Source of the DNA: Lachnospiraceae bacterium
Lineage (GTDB): Bacteria; Bacillota; Clostridia; Lachnospirales; Lachnospiraceae
Length of the DNA: 46,951 nt
Assembly (NCBI GenBank): GCA_019421365.1
Contig: JAHZFJ010000014.1
Coordinates: 1 to 46,951 of the forward strand
Direction: 5' to 3'
A program made the translations under genes and the position numbers. Below the pieces are notes generated by a model, which searched no databases, was not told the origin of the DNA, and worked only from the letters and a program-made list of their open reading frames with translations. This document shows, piece after piece, positions 1 to 8,448 of the stretch (position 1 is its first letter; each line of letters starts with the position of its first letter).

Positions 1-14
1 GCTGGCTGGGGACA

Positions 15-38
15 CACCGGCAGAGCCGGTGGTTTATT
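15..38 (+). terminator. Rightward intrinsic terminator of a gene left of the window
   Basis: A 7-bp GC-rich stem (CACCGGC at 15-21, AGA loop, GCCGGTG at 25-31) is followed by the T-rich tract GTTTATTTT on the + strand. It would end a rightward gene lying before position 1, converging on the leftward pectate lyase gene. Seen directly; function inferred from form. Confidence 0.7.
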
Positions 39-50
39 TTGCTTCTATAC

Positions 51-91
51 AAAAAGAGCGTAAACCCCATATCTAGATTTACGCTCTTAGC
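51..91 (-). terminator. Leftward intrinsic terminator of the pectate lyase gene
   Basis: An 11-bp perfect stem (54-64 AAGAGCGTAAA with 78-88) and 13-nt loop are followed on the minus strand by TTTTT. It lies about 85 bp after the stop codon of the pectate lyase gene, so it most likely ends that transcript. Confidence 0.75.
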
Positions 92-172
92 CTCTCGATT
101 CGTAACTATTCTAACAGATTTTAAAGTCAAAGATTCTTTAATTTTGACCACTATCTTACAGTTTTCAATGCA

Positions 173-3100
173 TTACTTAATCGTAATTGTTATCTTTTTG
201 GTAAGCTTACTATTGTCCTTTGAAGTCACTGTAATCGTGACCTTTTTTCCCTTTCCTGCCTTTAAAGCCTTCACAGTCCCATTCTTAGATACCGTTGCAT
301 ATTTCGTATTGCTGCTCTTATATACAACCTCTTTTTCTGTTGCACTCGATGGAGTCAGTTTGACACTGAGTTTCATCGTCTTTCCTACTTTTAAACTTGA
401 TGAAGGTGCAGTCACTTTTATCGTCTTTACAGGAACCTTAACAACAATTTTTACAATTTTGGAAAATATGCTTATCTCTTTTTCTGTTGTTGTATCATCT
501 GTATTTGTAATTTTGCAAAAATAATATTTTGTTCCTGCAGCATCTGCGTTCGGCGTATAAGAACTCTTCGTTGCCTTACTTATTTTCTTAGCACCAGTAA
601 CACTATTTTTCGTATTGACATACCATTGGTAAGTCAGATTATCACCGGTAGCTTTTACTTTAAGTGTTGTAACTTTTCCGCCTTTATTAACCGTCTGCGT
701 CTTATTCACTACATTTGTAGTAATTACCGGCTTATCTGGCTTTGCTACAGGTGTTTTGTCTGGTTCTTCTGTATTCTCTTTATCCTCTGCGCTTCCGCTA
801 TCTGGTGTAGGCGTTGGTGTTGGCGTAGGCGTTGGCTGTACTGTTTGAATCTCACTTCCAATTTCAATTACAGTAGGATTAGGATTTGCTTCTATTCTTG
901 CTCCTGTATTATCCGGTGCATTTCCTGTCAGTACCAATAAGCTATGCATATCAATACTTCCATCTTCTGCAATTGTTGGAACAATTGTCATATCTGTGCT
1001 TTCAAACCAATCGTCTGCTACTGTGACACTACCGTTTGTTCCATCTACATAAACCGTTCCATCATTAACCCACTCTTGTTTTACAAAGCCCAGGGAATCT
1101 GCTGCCTGTCCATTGTAAGATAGGGTTCCTTGCAGTACCCAGTTAGAGGCAGCTGCCTTTGTGTTAAGATATATATTTCCGCCTTTATTCCCGACTGAGA
1201 TGTTTCCAATCACCTGACAGTCCGGTCCACTGTTACTTGTAATACCTTTTCCATCATTATTGAATGAAATAGAATTTTTCAGTACATGGGCACCCGGCAT
1301 ACTTTCTCCACCTAATTTAAATCCATTACCTTCTCCGCTGTCATCTGGTGCATATGTGAGATGACCATTATTATACGCTACACAATTTTCAATAGTAACA
1401 GCTCCAATAGAACCTGATGTAGATTTGGCATATAAATCCCAGCCATCATCAATATTGTTACGTGAGATACAATAACGGAATACATTTTTGTCGCCAACAA
1501 AGATTTTTGCCGCAAATCCATCTGCATCATTTTTTGCTACATCACAATTATTATAAGATTCACAGCTGATTACCTGGTTATACGATGGCCACATTTCATA
1601 TGGTTCTGTTGATACGCCACTAATTTGTAAACCTGTGTCCTTGTTATCATGTGTCGTAATCTTTTCAAAAATATTATAGTTACCCATAATGTGAGCAGGC
1701 TTTCCTCTTTCCGTATTACAGATTTCAATATCATATACATGCCAATAGTCAGCCTTTATAATGATACCGCCTGTCGTAGAATTGGACATATTAAGTACTG
1801 CTCTCTGATTTGGATCTGACATTAAGGTAATTGGCTTGTCTGCTGTTCCCGAATTCCCTCTTTCCACAATAATTCCTTTGGAAAGATTATAATTTCCTCC
1901 TAACAAAACAATTTCCTGCCCTGGCTGTGCATAATCTACTGCCGTATAGATATCGACAGGCGAAGCCTTTGTTCCCTCACCTGTGGAAGTTCCCGCAGGT
2001 GATACATACACTGCATTTTTATTCGTTCCGATTTTTCTATGACTGATTGTAAACGGAAGTTCAATCGGTTCATATGACGTATAGTCGGTATACGCTTCTA
2101 AATCCTGTTGTTCTTTGGCGACAGGTGTTAAAACTGCTGTGAATTTATTATTTCCTTCTGCTAGCGAAAGAGTAGCAAGCGTTCTTTGTGCATCTTTAAT
2201 GCTGACACCGGATACTACGGTAGCACCTTGTGCATTCTTAATAGCAATCGTACCTTTTATATTAGCATAAAATGCTCCATTATATTGATTGTTTGATGTT
2301 GTCAATGTGGAATCCAGTTTAAAATATGGTGCAATATAGCTGATTGGTCTTGCTTCTGCTGGATCATCGTTCTCAGGTGTAACCGTTGTAAACTGAATGT
2401 CTTTAATGGTTGCTTTGATTTTACGTGCCGTAAACACACCAACATAGTACTTATCTTGATCCTGTTTTAATAATAAATCCGGTTCGTAACAGATGACTTC
2501 ATTTTTCTCTCCGTCAATCGTCATAATTGCATGAAAACCGGTATTCGATTTTCTTAATGTTAATGTATATTCTTCCCCTTGTAAAAATCTAGGCTTTGTC
2601 ACATCAATTTTATCATCTTCTTCCCTGTAATTCCAATCAAAAGGCTCCGTATCAATATTCTTTCTTGTTCCGCTTACCGTAGCACTTGTTGTTCCCTCCT
2701 GATATCCCGTTATAAATCTTCCTCCCGGAATTCCCTGAGTAGCAACACTTGCACCGTCGACAACTCTTGAAAACCTTCCAAACAGCGAGCCCGCTGAGTT
2801 AAAATATCTGTTATCGACACTCTCATCAAAAGAATCAATTGCTATGACCCCAAATCCGGTTTGATTATCACTAGTAGACACATCGTCCATTACAAACGTT
2901 GCTGTTAATGTAAAGTTTTCTGTTGTTGGGTCAATCTCTGTATAATAGTATAAAAACTGGTCTTCACTCTCTGCCAATTTACTTGATGTAGAAGTAAATG
3001 TAAGTGAACCATCGTTATTGTCTACAATCGTTCCCGTTTCACCACTTCCAATTTTAACGCTCTTCCATCGCTCTGCCTGTGTTTCTACCTTCTTTGTATA

Positions 3101-4243
3101 GAGTCCGGATGTAGATTCACTTCCCCTGTACGCTGTAACTTTTATATCATATGTCTCCCCTGCGCTCAGCCCTTCAATCTTGTAACTGGTATACGTTAAT
3201 CCATCCGCTGCTTTTATAAAATCAGAAGCATTCTGTGATTTATATTCAACCATATAAGTTTCAGCCTCTTTTACTGATGCCCATTCAACAATTAATGAAG
3301 AATTCATTCCTGTCAGTACGCTTGTAATATTTACATTATTCTCCAAGTCGCACTTAAAATTATTTACTGCATATTCATCCGAATAGAACGTCTCTACTAC
3401 ACCTGCACGGCTTGTTTCTAACTTAACTATGTAGTTTCCTGATTCCGGAACCCGTAATTTCAGTACTCCTCCTATTCCTAATTCTATCGTTTTCGCGGTG
3501 GAAACACAATTTCCTTCACTGTTGTACAGTCTTCCAACAATCATGTCTGCCCCGTCATTTTCGATATTTCCATTCCAATTAACATTAAGAATATTGTAAT
3601 CTCCGACATCCACACTCTTCTCGGCACTTACCACACTTGCTTTTAAACTCTCCGTCCACATTGGTCTGCTTTCTTCTGGATCTCCCTCCCCTTCGGTAGC
3701 TTCCTTAACACTAATGTAATAAATATTTATTCCATCTTTCTGGGAATAAATTGTGTAGGTACCCGGCTCAACTCCCATAACAGTCTGTGCCGCCAATTTT
3801 TCTCCTGCACTTTCTACTGCAGTGAACGTCTGATTGGTATCCACTCCATCACGATACAACGCAAGAGTTCTTTCTGTAGAAGAGCTTCCACTTACTGCAT
3901 ATACTGTAATATCTGCTGTCCCTGTTGTAGTAAATTGTATAGCACGTTGGTCTATTGTGCCTGTACCATTTAATTTGATTCGTTTTGTAATAAGTCTGTT
4001 GTCAACTGTAATGATTTCACTGTTATCTACATTCACTGGTTTTGATGCATTGGATACCAGAATCTGAAAATACCCATCACCAATTGATGTATTCCCTTTA
4101 TATTCGCTGTCTGTCAAATCTGATGCATTCAGAACATGAGTACTGATTCCTGCCGCTGAAACATTAACAACATTTGCCGGTAGATTCATAAATATGAATA
4201 CCATAATTAAAATCCAGGCAGTAATCTTTCTACTTCTTTTCAT
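173..4243 (-). CDS. Secreted multidomain pectate lyase, polysaccharide lyase family 9 type
   Basis: Predicted 1356-aa secreted pectate lyase that cleaves polygalacturonate by calcium-dependent beta-elimination. The chosen ATG (4243) follows GGGAGG; an ATG 33 bp upstream has no such site. Order seen: signal peptide (residues 1-30), N-terminal domains, fibronectin type III-like (about 300-390), lectin-like sandwich (about 391-625), PL9 beta-helix (about 735-1125), PTPTPTPTPTP linker (about 1135-1148), Ig-like domain (about 1170-1260) and BIG2-like domain (about 1272-1356). The helix has D908, then D932-D933-G-W-D936, then K976 in GNGFKLGG. This spacing reproduces the four calcium-binding aspartates and catalytic lysine described for Erwinia Pel9A (D209, D233, D234, D237, K273), so it is probably active. 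The terminal Ig/BIG2 part probably aids wall or substrate contact. No cohesin, dockerin or LPXTG motif is seen. A promoter and cre-like operator lie upstream. Confidence 0.88.
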   Translation of the reverse strand: MKRSRKITAWILIMVFIFMNLPANVVNVSAAGISTHVLNASDLTDSEYKGNTSIGDGYFQILVSNASKPVNVDNSEIITVDNRLITKRIKLNGTGTIDQRAIQFTTTGTADITVYAVSGSSSTERTLALYRDGVDTNQTFTAVESAGEKLAAQTVMGVEPGTYTIYSQKDGINIYYISVKEATEGEGDPEESRPMWTESLKASVVSAEKSVDVGDYNILNVNWNGNIENDGADMIVGRLYNSEGNCVSTAKTIELGIGGVLKLRVPESGNYIVKLETSRAGVVETFYSDEYAVNNFKCDLENNVNITSVLTGMNSSLIVEWASVKEAETYMVEYKSQNASDFIKAADGLTYTSYKIEGLSAGETYDIKVTAYRGSESTSGLYTKKVETQAERWKSVKIGSGETGTIVDNNDGSLTFTSTSSKLAESEDQFLYYYTEIDPTTENFTLTATFVMDDVSTSDNQTGFGVIAIDSFDESVDNRYFNSAGSLFGRFSRVVDGASVATQGIPGGRFITGYQEGTTSATVSGTRKNIDTEPFDWNYREEDDKIDVTKPRFLQGEEYTLTLRKSNTGFHAIMTIDGEKNEVICYEPDLLLKQDQDKYYVGVFTARKIKATIKDIQFTTVTPENDDPAEARPISYIAPYFKLDSTLTTSNNQYNGAFYANIKGTIAIKNAQGATVVSGVSIKDAQRTLATLSLAEGNNKFTAVLTPVAKEQQDLEAYTDYTSYEPIELPFTISHRKIGTNKNAVYVSPAGTSTGEGTKASPVDIYTAVDYAQPGQEIVLLGGNYNLSKGIIVERGNSGTADKPITLMSDPNQRAVLNMSNSTTGGIIIKADYWHVYDIEICNTERGKPAHIMGNYNIFEKITTHDNKDTGLQISGVSTEPYEMWPSYNQVISCESYNNCDVAKNDADGFAAKIFVGDKNVFRYCISRNNIDDGWDLYAKSTSGSIGAVTIENCVAYNNGHLTYAPDDSGEGNGFKLGGESMPGAHVLKNSISFNNDGKGITSNSGPDCQVIGNISVGNKGGNIYLNTKAAASNWVLQGTLSYNGQAADSLGFVKQEWVNDGTVYVDGTNGSVTVADDWFESTDMTIVPTIAEDGSIDMHSLLVLTGNAPDNTGARIEANPNPTVIEIGSEIQTVQPTPTPTPTPTPDSGSAEDKENTEEPDKTPVAKPDKPVITTNVVNKTQTVNKGGKVTTLKVKATGDNLTYQWYVNTKNSVTGAKKISKATKSSYTPNADAAGTKYYFCKITNTDDTTTEKEISIFSKIVKIVVKVPVKTIKVTAPSSSLKVGKTMKLSVKLTPSSATEKEVVYKSSNTKYATVSKNGTVKALKAGKGKKVTITVTSKDNSKLTKKITITIK

Positions 4244-4298
4244 TAATAATACCTCCCGTTTTTGCTTCATAATCAATATCGCTCTCCTTTACTCAATG

Positions 4299-4316
4299 AA
4301 TGTAAGTGCTTACATT
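4299..4316. promoter_or_regulatory. cre/LacI-family-like palindromic operator before the pectate lyase gene
   Basis: AATGTAAG-TG-CTTACATT is an 18-bp palindrome. Its core fits the CcpA cre consensus (WTGNNARCGNWWWCAW) with one mismatch at the central CG, and equally fits other LacI-family operators. It sits 56 bp upstream of the chosen start and just downstream of the predicted transcription start, where a bound repressor would block transcription. Whether CcpA or a sugar-specific LacI protein binds cannot be told from sequence. Confidence 0.65.
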
Positions 4317-4327
4317 AATATATCCAT

Positions 4328-4356
4328 ATTATGTAATAATTTTCATTAAAAATCAA
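4328..4356 (-). promoter_or_regulatory. Predicted sigma-A promoter of the pectate lyase gene
   Basis: On the minus strand TTGATT (4351-4356) and CATAAT (4328-4333) are separated by 17 bp. Transcription would start near 4321, placing the palindrome at 4299-4316 within the first ~25 transcribed bases. AT richness makes alternative -10 hexamers possible. Confidence 0.45.
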
Positions 4357-4431
4357 TCATATTACATTATTTTTTTATTTTTCTATTATTTTTTCTAATT
4401 ATATGGGATTATTTTTAGTACTTATGTACAA

Positions 4432-4607
4432 CTATCTTATAAAAGCACTTACAGTTACCTTACGAAGCTGACGATTAAATCCTTCTATCGCATTTGTAGT
4501 ATATTTAAGCATTCTAACGGCCTCTAGATATTTAAAATATGCGTATAATGTTGTCCAATTAGTGTCCGAGACTTTTGTGGTGATTCATTTCTTGTTCTTT
4601 TTCCCAT
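4432..4607 (-). pseudogene. IS256-family transposase remnant (start fused out of frame to the C-terminus)
   Basis: From the stop at 4432-4434 back to about 4555, the minus strand encodes a typical mutator transposase tail, containing TTNAIEGFNRQLRKVT, the signature of IS256 family C-termini. The ATG at 4605-4607, preceded by TTTGGAGGTT, opens a different frame (MGKRTRNESPQKSR...) that stops after 27 residues. The likely history is a large internal deletion joining the original start region to the last ~45 codons. Not functional. Confidence 0.75.
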
Positions 4608-4613
4608 AAAAAT

Positions 4614-4657
4614 AACCTCCAAACTGATTGTAATTATCTTACAACAGTTTGGAGGTT
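4614..4657. repeat. Long hairpin covering the ribosome binding site of the transposase remnant
   Basis: ACCTCCAAACTG pairs with CAGTTTGGAGGT and, after one bulged A, TTGTAA pairs with TTACAA, giving 18-19 bp around a 5-nt loop. On the minus strand the 3' arm contains the GGAGG used by the remnant ORF, so an incoming transcript would hide the site. Many insertion sequences limit transposase synthesis from outside promoters this way; here it is a relic. Confidence 0.6.
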
Positions 4658-4707
4658 TACATAATTTTAGGAATAGTCTCTTGCAAAAGAAGCCGCACTA
4701 TTAATTC

Positions 4708-4953
4708 TTATCCAGTAATCCATAAAGACATCTTATCTTCACTATAGTCAACCTTAAATCTATTTTCTTCAAAATAACGATCTAATTCAGTATATAAGTC
4801 CTCGTATTTACCTTCGCAAGCGCAATTCCCCAATGGTTCAATCCACATAGACTGACGTCCGCAGGCATCTCTTAAATGAACCTTAAAAGCCAATCCTTTT
4901 TCATCAAGTCTATGATTCAATTCTATAATTTCATTAAAAGATATTATCTTCAT
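4708..4953 (-). CDS. Small conserved protein, RDAC family-like
   Basis: 81-aa acidic protein of unknown function. It contains the sequence HLRDACGRQSMWIEPL, which fits the small clostridial proteins named for an RDAC motif; this is recalled, not searched. C32, C45 and C47 (DAC and NCACEG) could suggest metal or redox chemistry, but this is speculation. No signal peptide or membrane segment is seen. It follows the pseudouridine synthase gene by about 60 bp on the same strand and may be cotranscribed. Confidence 0.6.
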   Translation of the reverse strand: MKIISFNEIIELNHRLDEKGLAFKVHLRDACGRQSMWIEPLGNCACEGKYEDLYTELDRYFEENRFKVDYSEDKMSLWITG

Positions 4954-5013
4954 GCCGGTACCTCGCTATATTTTCTATGAATTTAATATATCACGAATCA
5001 TAACAATCGGCAA

Positions 5014-5820
5014 CTACTCTAACCTTACATAAAACGGGTTAGTAACTCTTTCGATTTCTTCCTTTCTTAACTCTCTATAGTCTCCAGGTTGCAATTCCTT
5101 ATCCAGTTCTAACCCACCTATTTGAAATCGCTTTAGGTAAATAACATAACAACCAATAGCCTTTAACATTCTCTTCACCTGATGTTTTTTTCCTTCTGTA
5201 ATCGTTATATAGCCTGACGTTACCATCTGAACATAAGTATTACTCTTCATGTTCGACGAATCATAGGTATAGGAAGGAATCTGATCCTCAAGTTCTTCGT
5301 AACTACCACTTTGCATGACTTCTATCTTTGCTGGAGATGTGAGATTATCTGTCTCGTCAATGTTGATTCCCTTCTCTAATAGACTTTTCTTCTCTGCCGA
5401 AATTGTTCCTAATACCCAAAAGAAATACTTCTTGGAAACATGATGGTCTGGATGCATCAATTGATGATTAAATTCTCCATCGTTCGTTAATAATAACAAT
5501 CCTTCTGTATCCTTATCTAATCTACCAACAGGAAATAAGCCCTTCCCATCCTCTTTCGTAAAATAATCCATTACCGTTTTGTGCGTCTCATCTTCCTTTG
5601 CTGTTATACAACCTGCTGGTTTATGAAACATAATATATCTCTTTCCTGGATATACTATGACCTCATTCATACATTTAATCAGATCTAACTTCTCATTAAT
5701 TTCACTGGCTGGATCATTTTCTAATTCATCGTTAACCGTAACAAATCCATCTATAATTAACTTTCTAACTTCTTTTCTTGTTCCTACATAAGACTCTGCT
5801 AAGTATTTATCTAATCTCAT
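5014..5820 (-). CDS. rsuA: RsuA-family pseudouridine synthase (16S rRNA type)
   Basis: 268-aa enzyme predicted to isomerise a uridine in rRNA, in RsuA at 16S position 516. The N-terminus (MRLDKYLAESYVGTRKEVRK, about 1-60) is an S4 RNA-binding domain. The catalytic motif GRLDKDTEGLLLLTND (near residues 100-115) carries the nucleophilic aspartate in RLD, and HQVKRMLKAIGC matches the conserved C-terminal signature. Length fits the RsuA/RluB/RluE group, so the exact target site is uncertain. The gene starts 3 bp after the stop of the upstream AraC-type gene, so the two are probably cotranscribed. Confidence 0.85.
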   Translation of the reverse strand: MRLDKYLAESYVGTRKEVRKLIIDGFVTVNDELENDPASEINEKLDLIKCMNEVIVYPGKRYIMFHKPAGCITAKEDETHKTVMDYFTKEDGKGLFPVGRLDKDTEGLLLLTNDGEFNHQLMHPDHHVSKKYFFWVLGTISAEKKSLLEKGINIDETDNLTSPAKIEVMQSGSYEELEDQIPSYTYDSSNMKSNTYVQMVTSGYITITEGKKHQVKRMLKAIGCYVIYLKRFQIGGLELDKELQPGDYRELRKEEIERVTNPFYVRLE

Positions 5821-5823
5821 TGT

Positions 5824-6738
5824 TTAATCCTTTGCTCTAACTTCTACTAACTTCTTGTTATAAAAAGACCTAAATTTATTTGGCGTCATATTCTGGCTCT
5901 TTTTAAAGGATTGAATAAAATGGTTTACATTATTAAATCCTATATTCTCAGATATTTCAGTTATGCTGAGTCCTGTATCCATCAATAAATCAATTCCTTT
6001 TTTTATTCTGTATTTTATTAAATAGTCATATGGAGTTATATGCAGCATATTACGGAAACACCTTCCACATTCTGCAACACTGATATTCGCAGAATCAGCA
6101 ATATCTTTTAACGATATATCAGAAGTATAATTCTTATGAATAAATGTGAGCATGAGTTGCGTTCGCTCCTGATAATTGCATAGTTTTTTATTTTCAAAAT
6201 CATTTTCTATCTCTATATGCTTAATCATAACTTGCCAGATACAAACAGCATGAACAGAAACATCATATTCCCAACCAAAATTCCTATTATCTTCAAATAG
6301 AGACTTCAGTTGATACAAACGGATTAGTATCTCTTTTTCCCATTCTATATTTTCCCTTATTAAATATGCCTTTATAGAAAAGGCATTGGTATAAGGCTTT
6401 ACATATTGATAATCCATACGGCTTTCATCGAAAAAGGAAAGCAATTTTTCAGGAAAATTGAAACTGACATATTCACCATCTTCAGTCATTTCTGTAGTAA
6501 TATGCAACGCTCCTTTATTGATAAACAGGGCCTCTGCTGAGTGTAAAAGATAATCCGTTCCATTAACCTGCATAGTAATTGTTCCTTTTGTAACAAGTGT
6601 AAATTGCAATTCCTCATGCCAATGCAAGTCTTGAAATCCTCTACCACAGGGTTCACAATTTTGTCGGTTTACTTTATACATCTCAAATGGAAATAGAATA
6701 TCCTGATAAGAATTCACTTCATGTAACTCTTTATTCAT
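5824..6738 (-). CDS. AraC-family transcriptional regulator with cupin-type sensor domain
   Basis: 304-aa regulator. The start at 6738 is chosen because AAAGGAG lies just upstream; a longer reading from 6777 lacks a good site. The N-terminal half (about 1-170) is cupin-like, with the HWHEELQFTLVTKGTITMQV stretch typical of AraC sensors for sugars and other small molecules. The last ~100 residues carry two helix-turn-helix motifs (ISLKDIADSANISVAECGR and SITEISENIGFNNVNHFIQS), ending in the family signature with TPNKFR. It is divergent from the GNAT gene, so the ~117-bp intergenic region could hold its operator. The ligand is unknown. Confidence 0.88.
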   Translation of the reverse strand: MNKELHEVNSYQDILFPFEMYKVNRQNCEPCGRGFQDLHWHEELQFTLVTKGTITMQVNGTDYLLHSAEALFINKGALHITTEMTEDGEYVSFNFPEKLLSFFDESRMDYQYVKPYTNAFSIKAYLIRENIEWEKEILIRLYQLKSLFEDNRNFGWEYDVSVHAVCIWQVMIKHIEIENDFENKKLCNYQERTQLMLTFIHKNYTSDISLKDIADSANISVAECGRCFRNMLHITPYDYLIKYRIKKGIDLLMDTGLSITEISENIGFNNVNHFIQSFKKSQNMTPNKFRSFYNKKLVEVRAKD

Positions 6739-6855
6739 ATGCACTCCTTTTGACGATATATCTATATAATATGACAATATTTCATAAGATTTATCCTGAT
6801 AATGATGCTATTATTATATAGCAGTTTATGAGACAAATCAAATAGGAGTGAGATT

Positions 6856-7347
6856 ATGAATATTAGCTTTAGAGAATATAAAAATGATGATGTTGAACTA
6901 CTAAAAGACCTTTGGAATGATATTTTAACAGATGGTGTCGCTTTTCCAGGGATAAACTTATACGAGATAACCGATTTTCAAGAAATGCTAGAAGAACAAT
7001 CCGCTGTTACCTGTATGCTTCTTGATGGAAAAGTGATTGGATATTATGTTTTACACCCAAATAATATTGGTCGTTGCAGCCATATTGCAAATGCTTCTTA
7101 TATGCTATCAAAAGAATGTAGAGGCAAACACTTAGGAAAATTCTTAGTAGAAAAATCTATACTTCAAGCAAAGGAATTAGATTTTAAAGGCATGCAATTC
7201 AATGCAGTTGTGGTGAGTAATACTGCGGCAATCCGTATTTATCAAAGTGTTGGATTTCAAATTGTTGGAACAATTCCCAAGGGTTTTCTTTTGAAAAATG
7301 GAACATATTCAGATATGTATATCATGTATCTTCCATTTACTAAATAA
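6856..7347 (+). CDS. GNAT-family N-acetyltransferase
   Basis: 163-aa predicted acetyl-CoA-dependent N-acetyltransferase. The acetyl-CoA-binding segment (motif A) is the stretch SKECRGKHLGKFLVEKSI (about 90-107, R/Q-x-x-G-x-G/A type), followed by FNAVVVSNTAAIRIYQSVGFQIVGTIP, the conserved motif B with its N-x-x-A-x-x-x-Y-x-x-x-GF pattern. GGAGTGAG precedes the ATG. It is divergent from the AraC regulator, which may control it. The substrate cannot be predicted. Confidence 0.85.
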   Translation: MNISFREYKNDDVELLKDLWNDILTDGVAFPGINLYEITDFQEMLEEQSAVTCMLLDGKVIGYYVLHPNNIGRCSHIANASYMLSKECRGKHLGKFLVEKSILQAKELDFKGMQFNAVVVSNTAAIRIYQSVGFQIVGTIPKGFLLKNGTYSDMYIMYLPFTK

Positions 7348-7457
7348 TGATACATGTATTCTTCTATCATAATAAAATCAACTGGCTGAAGTTTTAACTA
7401 AACTTAACAATTAGCAACTATTGCTCTTTACAATCATATGTTTAAATAAGACATGGT

Positions 7458-7522
7458 ACAATCGTATGGGTTTCCTTAGAGCTAACTTACTTGCTCTTTT
7501 CCCGTTCTCTCCATACGATTGT
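7458..7522 (+). promoter_or_regulatory. Structured leader before the phospholipase-like gene
   Basis: A perfect 12-bp inverted repeat (ACAATCGTATGG at 7458-7469 with 7511-7522) encloses 41 nt, inside which AGAGC (7478-7482) pairs with GCTCT (7493-7497). It lies about 40 bp before the start codon. It could be a terminator of the acetyltransferase gene, although the T-run is weak (TTTCCTTCC), or a leader element. It fits no riboswitch I recognise. Confidence 0.5.
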
Positions 7523-7570
7523 TTCCTTCCCCATTCGTAAATAAAGTTAAATATAAAGGAGGCATCTATC

Positions 7571-8368
7571 TTGCCAGCTATCTATGCACATTATCGTTTT
7601 GGTTGTGATGTAATCAAGAACACTCCTCATCATCTTACGGCACTTATCATTGAATATCGGTCTTTATTTGATATTGGACTTCATGGCCCCGATTTATTGT
7701 TCTATTATAGACCTCTCTTTTCGAATCCCGTAAACCGAATAGGCTTTGGCATACATGATAAAAAGGGCCGTGTATTCTTTGAACAGGCTGCTGAAGTGGT
7801 GAATACCACATCACGTAAAGATCCCGCTCTCGCTTATCTATATGGCTCTCTTTGTCATTTTGCTTTAGATAGTGTGTGCCATCCTTACATAGAAGAAAAA
7901 ACAACAAATGATTCTGCTAGTCACACACAGATTGAAAGTTCGTTTGATTTAGCACTTATGCAAAAGGACTCTTTCACACCAGCAAGGCATACTATATGTT
8001 CTTACATTAATCCGAATATGGAAAGTGCTAAGATCATATCACAATTCTATACCTCGGTAAAACCCAAAGAGATCTTGAAAGCTGAACAATCGTTTGTAGC
8101 ATACAATCGTTTCCTATATACAGCTAATTGTTTCAAACGTGTATTCGCCTTATCAGCTTTCAAACTATCCGGGAATTATAATGACATGCATGGTTTACTT
8201 CTTCCAAAAAGTCATCCGATGGAGTGTATTGATAGTACAAATCAATTACTACGCCTATATGATTTTGCACTTATTCAAGCAGCAAACTTATTCGAAGAGA
8301 TGGAAGCGTATCTTAAACAGGGTAAAAGATTAAGCTCCTTGTTTGATCATACATATGGAGCATACTAA
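7571..8368 (+). CDS. Zinc-dependent phospholipase C family protein
   Basis: 265-aa protein resembling the Zn-dependent phospholipase C / S1-P1 nuclease-like fold found as short cytosolic-looking proteins in Clostridia. It begins MPAIYAHYRFG, with the early histidine typical of the group, and has LHGPDLLFYY (about 36-45), YLYGSLCHFALDSVCHPYIE (about 97-116, an H-x-x-x-D pair) and SHTQIESSFD, which supply His/Asp/Glu ligands. No signal peptide is seen, so secretion and a true phospholipase role are doubtful. The start is TTG at 7571, 8 bp after AAAGGAGG; no good in-frame ATG is near. Confidence 0.75.
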   Translation: MPAIYAHYRFGCDVIKNTPHHLTALIIEYRSLFDIGLHGPDLLFYYRPLFSNPVNRIGFGIHDKKGRVFFEQAAEVVNTTSRKDPALAYLYGSLCHFALDSVCHPYIEEKTTNDSASHTQIESSFDLALMQKDSFTPARHTICSYINPNMESAKIISQFYTSVKPKEILKAEQSFVAYNRFLYTANCFKRVFALSAFKLSGNYNDMHGLLLPKSHPMECIDSTNQLLRLYDFALIQAANLFEEMEAYLKQGKRLSSLFDHTYGAY

Positions 8369-8448
8369 ACTAGGGTTCGTATAAAAATCAAGATTCTTCA
8401 TACTCAAATTGTCCCTGCGGCCCAAATTTCGCAGGCACTAGGAAAGGC

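Larger units (their letters stand above)
4406..4680 (-). mobile_element. Internally deleted IS256-family insertion sequence remnant
   Basis: About 275 bp. It holds the 3' end of a mutator-type (IS256) transposase, a short ORF with a ribosome binding site, and imperfect candidate terminal inverted repeats at 4406-4430 and 4656-4680 (GAGACTATTCCTAAAATTATG at the right end, read leftward, against a diverged GGATTATTTTTAGTACTTATG at the left). Most of the transposase is gone, so it cannot move by itself. No clear target duplication is visible. The transposase tail is certain; the element ends are inferred. Confidence 0.6.

Noticed and set aside
39..524. Long rightward reading frame over the 3' end of the pectate lyase gene
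   Set aside because: It is antisense to a clear coding sequence with domain matches, has no ribosome binding site and shows no family pattern.
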